Below are positions 35,834 through 42,356 of a stretch of 42,356 nucleotides of DNA, piece by piece. A program made the position numbers and the translations under genes. The stretch's first letter is position 1; the number at the start of each line of letters is the position of its first letter. The stretch covers positions 1 to 42,356 of the forward strand of contig CATISV010000050.1 in the NCBI GenBank assembly GCA_949541125.1. The letters are read 5' to 3'. Under the pieces are notes generated by a model, which saw only the letters and a list, made by a program, of their open reading frames with translations, searched no databases and was not told the origin of the DNA. The stretch comes from Flavobacterium sp. SCGC AAA160-P02. GTDB lineage: Bacteria; Bacteroidota; Bacteroidia; Flavobacteriales; Flavobacteriaceae.

Positions 35834-36970
35834 TTGTCGATACAACCTATATACAAGAACAAATTTAATACCAAAATAAAGCTGGTATTCTTTTTTATTT
35901 TGCCTCTTATTTTTTTAAAATCATCAATTTTAATTTCACAAAATCAACCCTTTACAGTAGTTTTAGATGCTGGCCATGGAGGTAAAGATCCTGGTGGAAT
36001 TGCAAATGGATATAGAGAAAAAGATGTTGCATTAAATGTTTCTCTGTTGTTGGGTAAGCAGTTATCAAAAAATAGTGAAATTAAAGTAGTCTATACGAGA
36101 AAAAAGGATGTATTCATTGGTCTGTGGAAAAGAGGGAAGATAGCTAACAATGCTAAAGCAGATTTATTTGTGTCTATTCATTGTAATACTGTAATCAGTT
36201 CAAAACCATACGGTACAGAAACTTTTGTTTTAGGCTTACATGCTAATAAACAAAATTTAGAAATAGCTAAAAAAGAGAATGCTGTAATTCTCCTGGAAGA
36301 TGATTACAAAGAACGATACGAAGGATTTGATCCTAATTCTGAGGAATCTGTTTTAGGACTTACTCTTTTACAAGAAGAAAATCTTGATAAAAGTTTTTCT
36401 TTGGCGGCAGAGATTCAACAAAATTTTTCACAGAATTTAAAAAGAAAAAATAGAGGTGTAAAACAAGCAGGATTTGTCGTTTTGCATCAAACATACATGC
36501 CAAGTGTTTTAATTGAGTTAGGTTTTCTATCTAATAAAAATGAGGGGAAATTTTTAAATTCTAAAATTGGTCAACAGAAAATGGCTAAAGAAATAGCAAA
36601 GTCAATTACAAAATATTACCAACAATTAAAGGCTAATACAGTTGTTATTGATCAGGAGGAAAATAGTAATGAATCAATAACAAATATTGCATTTTCTAAT
36701 GAAAATAAAATAAAAGATGAAATAATTTTTAAAATTCAAATTGCTTCTAGCAAAAATAAAATAAAAGCTAAATCATATAATTTTAAAGGATTAAAAAATA
36801 TCGAGAGAGTAAAGGTCGGCTCTTATTATAAATATTATTATGGAGTTACTTCTAGTTACAAAGAAGTAAAAAATGCGTTATTAAAAGCAAAGAAGAAAGG
36901 GTATTCAGATGCCTATATTGCTGCCTTTAGGAATGGTGAAAAAACATCACTTTCAAAGGTTTTGAAATAG
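35834..36970 (+). CDS. N-acetylmuramoyl-L-alanine amidase with C-terminal SPOR-like domain
   Basis: This zinc amidase (Amidase_3) cleaves the bond between N-acetylmuramic acid and the stem peptide, for example during cell separation. Zinc ligands are His48 in LDAGHGGKDPGG, Glu62 in GYREKDVALNV and His116 in SIHCN. Catalytic Glu228 lies in LIELGFLSN. Residues about 290-375 (FKIQIASSKNKI, VKVGSYYKYYYGVTSSYKEVKNALLKAKKKGYSDAYIAAF) resemble a SPOR domain, which binds denuded glycan at the septum. The N-terminus holds a membrane or signal segment (LVFFFILPLIFLKSSILISQ). The start is a TTG right after an in-frame stop (ATT is the only alternative). It is divergent from lptD and 61 bases ahead of mlaD. 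Confidence 0.93.
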   Translation: MSIQPIYKNKFNTKIKLVFFFILPLIFLKSSILISQNQPFTVVLDAGHGGKDPGGIANGYREKDVALNVSLLLGKQLSKNSEIKVVYTRKKDVFIGLWKRGKIANNAKADLFVSIHCNTVISSKPYGTETFVLGLHANKQNLEIAKKENAVILLEDDYKERYEGFDPNSEESVLGLTLLQEENLDKSFSLAAEIQQNFSQNLKRKNRGVKQAGFVVLHQTYMPSVLIELGFLSNKNEGKFLNSKIGQQKMAKEIAKSITKYYQQLKANTVVIDQEENSNESITNIAFSNENKIKDEIIFKIQIASSKNKIKAKSYNFKGLKNIERVKVGSYYKYYYGVTSSYKEVKNALLKAKKKGYSDAYIAAFRNGEKTSLSKVLK

Positions 36971-37031
36971 AACTTTTCATTCTATTTTTTAAAAAAAATA
37001 GTGGTAATATTGTAGTATAAATAATTAATCT

Positions 37032-38006
37032 ATGTCTAAAGAATTAAAAACAGGTATAGTCGTTGTCATAATTTTATGTTTAGGCTATTGGGGATTTAAT
37101 TTTCTTAAAGGTCAAAACTTGCTAGAAACAACCTCGAGAGTTTTTTATGTAGAATATGATAACATTCAAGGGCTTAACAAAGCTAGTATAGTAACTATTA
37201 ATGGATTACAGGTAGGTAGAGTGTCTGAGATCACTTTTAACACAGACCCTGCAAAAAGAGGGAAATTAGTTGTCAAAATATCTCTTGATAACGATTTTGA
37301 ATTTTCAAAAAACAGTATTGCTAAAATTTATTCAACGAGTATTATCGGTGGAGAATCATTAGCTATTATTCCAAGTTATGATGATGGAGAGATAGCTGTT
37401 TCAGGAGATTTCCTAGTTGGAAAAGTAGAATCAGATATCTTCACTTCAGTAGGGGAGACATTAAATCCGTTAAAAACGAAAGTAGAAAGAGCGATCATTG
37501 GAGCAGATTCATTACTGATTGCACTTAATGATATTCTTGATTTAAAATCTAGAGCTAGTTTTAAAAGAACGATTTTAAATTTGGAAACTACTGTCCACAC
37601 AATTAATAGCAGTTTAAGTTCTTTTAATACATTAATAGATTCAAGTAAAGTAGATATTGATGTTACCCTTCAGAATACTAAAAAAATCACAGCAAATTTC
37701 GCAAAGGTTTCAGATACATTGGTAAATTCTAATTTTGGAGAAATGATAAAAACTTTTCAAACAACTTTAGATAATGTAAATGTTCTGCTTTCAACCCTAG
37801 AAAATGGGGAAGGAACAGTTGGTAAGTTAATGAACGATGATACAATGTATAACAATTTAACTAATGCTTCTAAAGAGTTAGAAGAATTGTTAAGAGAGAT
37901 GAAGTTACATCCAAAAAGGTTTGTACATTTTTCATTATTTGGTAAAAAAGAAACACCATATAAAAAAGAGGATAGCAAGAATAATGTTTCCACTCGAAAG
38001 AAATAA
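37032..38006 (+). CDS. mlaD: MlaD-family (MCE domain) protein
   Basis: MCE proteins are the periplasmic substrate-binding part of Mla-type phospholipid transporters between the inner and outer membranes. The 324-residue protein has one N-terminal transmembrane helix (TGIVVVIILCLGYWGFNFL, about 7-25). A single MCE domain follows at about 35-115 (YVEYDNIQGLNKASIVTINGLQVGRVSEI), then a long helical region and a C-terminal charged tail. The ATPase (MlaF) and permease (MlaE) are not in the window. It follows the amidase by 61 bases and is probably in the same transcript. Together with TamB and LptD it makes this end of the window an outer-membrane maintenance region. Confidence 0.88.
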   Translation: MSKELKTGIVVVIILCLGYWGFNFLKGQNLLETTSRVFYVEYDNIQGLNKASIVTINGLQVGRVSEITFNTDPAKRGKLVVKISLDNDFEFSKNSIAKIYSTSIIGGESLAIIPSYDDGEIAVSGDFLVGKVESDIFTSVGETLNPLKTKVERAIIGADSLLIALNDILDLKSRASFKRTILNLETTVHTINSSLSSFNTLIDSSKVDIDVTLQNTKKITANFAKVSDTLVNSNFGEMIKTFQTTLDNVNVLLSTLENGEGTVGKLMNDDTMYNNLTNASKELEELLREMKLHPKRFVHFSLFGKKETPYKKEDSKNNVSTRKK

Positions 38007-38085
38007 TTTTATTACCAAATTTTTATTTTTTCAATATTGAATTTTTACAAAGTAATTATCTATAAAATTGAGTTTTTTAGGTCCT

Positions 38086-38093
38086 TATTTTTG
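38086..38093 (+). promoter_or_regulatory. Candidate -7 element upstream of the T9SS cargo gene
   Basis: TATTTTTG, an exact TAnnTTTG match, lies 114 bases before the ATG and implies a long leader. It sits between two direct copies of GGTCC. The 38007-38207 gap holds no gene. Confidence 0.3.
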
Positions 38094-38207
38094 AAGGTCC
38101 ATGTATATTATGATATTTTTTTTGCAACTTATAAAAAAACAAATACCAACCGTTTTTATTTTATTTTTTATTTTATCTTAGACCTATAAAAAGAAAACTT
38201 CTAAACC

Positions 38208-41132
38208 ATGATAAAACAATATTTTATTTTAATTTATTTTATATGTATTATATCTTACTCCTTTGCACAAGAAAGTCCATCCGTAATATCTCAAGGAAGG
38301 TTTGTTGGAAAGACAATTCCCCTGAGAGATTTTGAAGAGTCTCCAGTAAAGGAATATAAAATTAACGAAATAAGGATTATTCCAAATAATTTAAGGGCCA
38401 ATGAAAAATTAGATCCTGCTGGATTACCAGTAGACGGTCGTGATTTGATGAGACAACCCTTCCTAGGAAAATCTACACCAGCATACTCAATTGAACAAAA
38501 TTTTAATGGAATTTCTTCTAATGAATCTGGAGGAGCAACACCTCCTGATCCAACTGGAGCTGTAGGGCCAAATCATTATATTAACGCTGTAAACTCTGTT
38601 TTGAAGATTTTTGATAAATCGGGTAATTTACTTGTGGGTCCAACCAATTTAGGAACTTTTCTTGGAAATGGAACTAATGGTGGGGACCCTATTATTATGT
38701 ATGATCAGATAGCCAATCGTTTTTTTGTTAGTCAATTTGGAACAGCTCAAAATTCCTTAGTACTTGGGGTTTCCGAAACTTCTGACCCTACAGGAGCCTA
38801 CTATGTATATGAATTTGTTTTTGATAACTTTCCAGATTATCCTCATTATTCTATTTGGCATGATGGATATTATCTTACTGCAAACAAATCTGGAGAGATT
38901 GTTTATGTTTTGGAAAGAGATGTTATTTTAAATGGTGGTGATGATCCTCAAATTGTTGGGTTTACTCCTCCTGGAATTGTTCTCAACCCCAATACAGTAA
39001 AAAGTCCTGCTACTTCTAACTTACTCGGTTTTAACTACCCTGAAAATGTACCGGGTTATTTAATATACCTACAAGATGATGGATGGAGCACATCGATAAC
39101 CAATGATCATTTGAAAGTATGGGAAATAAATATGGATTGGACTTCAGTTACAAATTCGACAATATCAAGTCCCCTAGAGATACCGTTAAATGCATTTGAT
39201 TCTGTCTTTGCACCTTTTGGTTCAGGAGATCTAGTACAACCTGGTACTGCTCAGAAAATAGATATGATTGGAGGTATTATTTCTTATGCAGTAAATTACA
39301 GAATGTTTGAAAATCATAACTCATGTGTCATCACATTCAATGTAGATGTGGATGGTAATGATACATCTGGGATTCGATGGGTTGAATTAAGAAACAACAA
39401 TACAGATGCTTGGATTGTCCATCAAGAAGGTACTTATGCTCCTGATGATGGTAAAAGTAGATTTATGGGTTCTTCAGCTATCGATGCACAAGGAAACATT
39501 GGTTTAGGTTTTAATATAGGTAGTGCTGTAAGGCCTGTAGGAATTTCTTATACCGGAAGATATGAAGGAGATCCTCTTGGTGAGATGACTCAGGCAGAGA
39601 CAATTATAGTTGATGGTGTTGGGGTACAGACTTTTAGTAATAGGTTTGGAGACTATTCACATCTAACAATGGATCCAGATGGATTTACTTTTTGGCATAC
39701 TGCTGAATACTTCAGACAAAACAATTCTTGGCAATCTCGTATTGCATCTTTTAGGATGTCGGCAGGATTCGAAAATGATTTATCTATTGCGGATATTGTA
39801 AAACCTGAAGATGGCATCCTTTCCAATTCAGAGACTATTGAAGTGACAATAAGAAATCTAGGTACAGAAAATCAAACAAACTTCCCAATTGAGCTTTATT
39901 TAGATGGAGTTTTGATGGCCACTGAAACCTTTACAGGAACTGTTAATAGTGGTGAAACTGCGAACTACACCTTTAACCAAACACTAGATTTATCAACTCA
40001 AGGACAGATATACACTGTAGGTGTTAAGGTTATTTTACCTACAGATCAATATTCTATTAATGACATTACTAGTCAAGATGTTCAGCATTTGTTTAACAAC
40101 GACATAGGAGTAGTAAATATTGATTCACCCCAGACTGGAAGTGGACTCAATGAGGAAACAGTTTCTATATCTATCAAAAATTATGGAGCTGATCCTCAAA
40201 GTAACTTCGAGGTACAATATACCATAGATGGTGGAACACCAGTCACAGAAACAGTTACAGATGTGTTGAATACAAATGAAACTATTGTCTATAATTTTTC
40301 ACAAACTGCGGATTTTTCGTTATTTGCAGTATATACAATTGAGGCATCGGTAAACCTTGTTGGAGATCAGTTTTCAAACAACAACACCTTAACAACAGAG
40401 GTTGAGAACTCTATATGTTCTCCTAGTATGGATTGCTCATATGGAGATGGATTTCAGCTTTTTTCAATTGCAGATATTAATAATCCATCAGGATGTGAAG
40501 GTTATGGAGATTTCACCGATCAGATCGCAAATTTAGCTCCCGGAAACACATATCCACTAACAATAACTACAGGATATGGAAATCAGTATGTATCGTTATG
40601 GATAGATTTTAATGCTGACAATAATTTTACAAATGATGAAAAACTAGTTGATAATTTTGTGATAGCACCAAACCAAGTTCAAGGGACATATACTGAGACA
40701 ATAGATATCACTATTCCAGAATCATCAAGTACAGGTAATTTTAGAATGAGAGCAAAGAGCAGTTGGAATGAGCCTGTTCCTGATGATCACTGTTCTCCTT
40801 CAGATTATGGAGAAACAGAGGATTATACGGCAAGTATTCAAACTCTTAGCACCCCAGATTATTTACTAAATAACAATGCCAAACTTAATGTTTTAGATAA
40901 AGGAGAAAAACAATTCGAGGTTGTTCTTAATACAACTTATGAAGACCCTTTATATATAGCCATATACAATTTAAAAGGTCAGCAATTGAAATTCAAAAAA
41001 ATTGTAAAATCATCCTTTGATTCCTATATTGTTAAATTAGACATGTCAAAAACCTCAACAGGAATGTATATTATTCGTATTGGAGGGAATACAGGTAACA
41101 GTTATTTAACAGAAAAATTTATTGTCAAGTAA
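38208..41132 (+). CDS. Large secreted T9SS cargo protein with CARDB-like and GEVED domains
   Basis: The 974-residue product starts with a signal peptide (MIKQYFILIYFICIISYSFAQ). It continues with a large domain of about 400 residues opening PPDPTGAVGPNHYINAVNS, probably a beta-propeller, whose function I do not know. Two CARDB-like beta-sandwich repeats follow (NDLSIADIVKPEDGILSNSETIEV and NDIGVVNIDSPQTGSGLNEETVSI), then a GEVED domain (SLWIDFNADNNFTNDEKL to YGETEDYTA). The C-terminal type A T9SS sorting domain ends IYNLKGQQL to GMYIIRIGG and LTEKFIVK. The protein should therefore be exported by T9SS and attached to, or released from, the cell surface. It interrupts what I recall as a usual mlaD to Fe-S protein gene order. 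Confidence 0.88.
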   Translation: MIKQYFILIYFICIISYSFAQESPSVISQGRFVGKTIPLRDFEESPVKEYKINEIRIIPNNLRANEKLDPAGLPVDGRDLMRQPFLGKSTPAYSIEQNFNGISSNESGGATPPDPTGAVGPNHYINAVNSVLKIFDKSGNLLVGPTNLGTFLGNGTNGGDPIIMYDQIANRFFVSQFGTAQNSLVLGVSETSDPTGAYYVYEFVFDNFPDYPHYSIWHDGYYLTANKSGEIVYVLERDVILNGGDDPQIVGFTPPGIVLNPNTVKSPATSNLLGFNYPENVPGYLIYLQDDGWSTSITNDHLKVWEINMDWTSVTNSTISSPLEIPLNAFDSVFAPFGSGDLVQPGTAQKIDMIGGIISYAVNYRMFENHNSCVITFNVDVDGNDTSGIRWVELRNNNTDAWIVHQEGTYAPDDGKSRFMGSSAIDAQGNIGLGFNIGSAVRPVGISYTGRYEGDPLGEMTQAETIIVDGVGVQTFSNRFGDYSHLTMDPDGFTFWHTAEYFRQNNSWQSRIASFRMSAGFENDLSIADIVKPEDGILSNSETIEVTIRNLGTENQTNFPIELYLDGVLMATETFTGTVNSGETANYTFNQTLDLSTQGQIYTVGVKVILPTDQYSINDITSQDVQHLFNNDIGVVNIDSPQTGSGLNEETVSISIKNYGADPQSNFEVQYTIDGGTPVTETVTDVLNTNETIVYNFSQTADFSLFAVYTIEASVNLVGDQFSNNNTLTTEVENSICSPSMDCSYGDGFQLFSIADINNPSGCEGYGDFTDQIANLAPGNTYPLTITTGYGNQYVSLWIDFNADNNFTNDEKLVDNFVIAPNQVQGTYTETIDITIPESSSTGNFRMRAKSSWNEPVPDDHCSPSDYGETEDYTASIQTLSTPDYLLNNNAKLNVLDKGEKQFEVVLNTTYEDPLYIAIYNLKGQQLKFKKIVKSSFDSYIVKLDMSKTSTGMYIIRIGGNTGNSYLTEKFIVK

Positions 41133-41235
41133 ATGCATAATAACAATTTAAACTAGGTTTATTAAAAACTTATGGAGAGAACTTTGATAGGTTTCGTCTT
41201 TTTTACTTGTTATATGATTTTTCTTAAAAAAAATG

Positions 41236-41263
41236 TTTCTAGAAAAATTATAAATTAAATTTG
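41236..41263 (+). promoter_or_regulatory. Candidate promoter of the Fe-S protein gene, with a nearby palindrome
   Basis: TAAATTTG at 41256-41263 matches TAnnTTTG, 62 bases before the ATG. A perfect 10-bp palindrome, TTTCTAGAAA, lies just upstream at 41236-41245 and could be an operator or chance. No terminator is visible after the preceding gene. Confidence 0.35.
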
Positions 41264-41325
41264 TACTTCTAGATATGGTAATTAAGTAAATAAATATCAA
41301 TATAATACTAACTGAAAAAAAGCAT

Positions 41326-42356
41326 ATGCAATATATATCAAATGTATTTTTTGTTATCATTTTGTTTGCTGGAATTGGTTTTTTTGTTGTCAATGTTCGT
41401 AAGCTAATTAGAAATATTAAACTTGGAAAAGACCTTGATAGATCTGATCAAAAAATTGAACGTTGGAAAAACATGGCGAGAATTGCCTTAGGGCAAACAA
41501 AAATGGTGAGTAGACCATATGCAGGGCTTCTACATATTGTTGTTTATATCGGTTTCGTTATTATCAATATTGAAGTTTTAGAAATTATTATTGATGGTTT
41601 ATTTGGAACACATCGAGTTTTTGCACCCCTTTTAGGAAAAACTATTTATGGTTTTTTAATTGGTTCTTTTGAAATTCTAGCTTTCTTAGTTTTAGTTTCG
41701 GTTATTTTATTTTGGTTACGAAGGAATATTGTTCAGTTGAAAAGATTTATGAGTAAAGAGATGAACGGATGGCCTAAAAATGATGGGAATCTTATTCTTT
41801 ATTTTGAAATTGTATTGATGTCATTATTCATTATTATGAATGCAACTGATCATCCTTTTCAAGAAGCAGGTGTTGGAAATCCAATTAGTCAAATTGTAGC
41901 ACCCTGGTTTTCAGGTTTTTCTTCAGAAGATTTAAAAATTATAGAAAAAACTGCTTGGTGGGCTCATATTATTGGTATTTTAATTTTTTTAAATTATCTA
42001 TATTACTCAAAACACCTCCATATTTTGCTAGCTTTTCCAAATACATTTTTTGCAAATCTCAAACCCAAAGGACAATTTAATAATCTAGCCTCTGTTACGA
42101 ATGAAGTTAAAATGATGATGGACCCAAATGCAGACCCTTATGCAATGCCTGTAGAAGGAGAAGAGGAGGAAGTTCCAGAAAAGTTTGGAGCCAGTGATGT
42201 GACTGATTTAAATTGGGTACAATTATTAAATGCCTACACCTGTACAGAATGTGGTCGGTGTACTTCTTCGTGTCCAGCAAATTTGACAGGAAAAGAATTA
42301 TCACCAAGAGCTATTATGATGAAAACCCGTGATCGTTTAGAAGAAGTTGGAGAAAA
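41326..42356 (+). CDS. Membrane-bound (Fe-S)-binding oxidoreductase, HdrD/GlpC-like (truncated by window edge)
   Basis: The ORF track missed this gene because it has no stop inside the window. From the ATG at 41326 the frame stays open to the end (343 codons). The N-terminal half has about four to five transmembrane helices (MQYISNVFFVIILFAGIGFFVV, a HIVVYIGFVIINIEV segment, and others), like the NarI/HdrE-type anchors fused to Fe-S domains. A soluble part then begins with a 4Fe-4S ligand set CTECGRCTSSCP. The second cluster motif and any CCG domain would lie past the edge. It likely passes electrons between a soluble donor and the quinone pool. In flavobacteria a second, smaller Fe-S protein commonly follows, as I recall. 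Confidence 0.85.
   Translation, partial: MQYISNVFFVIILFAGIGFFVVNVRKLIRNIKLGKDLDRSDQKIERWKNMARIALGQTKMVSRPYAGLLHIVVYIGFVIINIEVLEIIIDGLFGTHRVFAPLLGKTIYGFLIGSFEILAFLVLVSVILFWLRRNIVQLKRFMSKEMNGWPKNDGNLILYFEIVLMSLFIIMNATDHPFQEAGVGNPISQIVAPWFSGFSSEDLKIIEKTAWWAHIIGILIFLNYLYYSKHLHILLAFPNTFFANLKPKGQFNNLASVTNEVKMMMDPNADPYAMPVEGEEEEVPEKFGASDVTDLNWVQLLNAYTCTECGRCTSSCPANLTGKELSPRAIMMKTRDRLEEVGE

Noticed and set aside
41148-41393. 81-codon minus-strand ORF before the Fe-S gene
   Set aside because: It overlaps the promoter region and N-terminal coding sequence of the Fe-S protein and has no domain or promoter of its own.
42107-42307. 66-codon minus-strand ORF at the right edge
   Set aside because: It is antisense to the Fe-S protein region containing the CxxCxxCxxxC motif.

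Overview
The window looks like chromosomal DNA from a marine-type member of the Flavobacteriaceae (Bacteroidota). The DNA is strongly AT-rich. Many gene starts lack a Shine-Dalgarno sequence but carry a TAnnTTTG box upstream, which is the Bacteroidota -7 promoter element. There is a type IX secretion (T9SS) cargo with a C-terminal sorting domain, a SusC-type plug domain, and family and gene-order combinations typical of flavobacteria (TsaD next to TamB; LptD next to amidase and MlaD). I see no rRNA, tRNA, CRISPR array, insertion sequence, prophage or integrase. This is mostly core-genome sequence.

Region 1 (1-8720) is a heme/tetrapyrrole operon. A truncated AraC-type regulator runs leftward from a divergent promoter region. 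Rightward from the same region run hemA, a hemC-hemD fusion, hemB, hemL, (a 304-base non-coding gap), hemE, an EI24/CysZ-like membrane protein and hemF. Together these encode the C5 route from glutamyl-tRNA to protoporphyrinogen IX. Protoporphyrinogen oxidase and ferrochelatase are not in the window. Genes overlap or nearly touch, except around the gap before hemE.

Region 2 (8797-17260) holds an unusual secreted multidomain protein (vWA, carboxypeptidase-regulatory-like domain, TonB plug, TPR and a C-terminal domain, with no beta-barrel). It continues with a 2-oxoacid dehydrogenase E2, a Met-rich DUF6263-type secreted protein, and a bidirectional terminator. On the minus strand are pyruvate dehydrogenase E2 (pdhC) and E1-alpha (pdhA), a flavobacterial secreted protein of unknown function, and a VanX-like D-Ala-D-Ala dipeptidase.

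Region 3 (17502-25275) is a mixed set: a DUF4442 thioesterase-like protein, a DUF4369 lipoprotein, a DUF819 membrane protein, a large VPS10/BNR beta-propeller protein, an S1/P1 nuclease and TsaD.

Region 4 (25460-42356) is rich in envelope genes: TamB, LptD, a Zn-amidase with a SPOR-like tail, MlaD, a T9SS cargo protein and the start of a membrane-bound Fe-S reductase. Among these lies a glycolytic pair, pfkA-gapA, preceded by a perfect 14-bp palindrome and followed by a strong terminator. Also here are a small putative outer-membrane protein and a RidA protein.

I did not find a clear candidate for a wholly new biological system. The most interesting items are the vWA/TonB-plug protein, the pfkA-gapA palindrome, the HemC-HemD fusion, the unexplained gap in the hem operon, and several envelope genes whose only plausible starts are non-ATG.
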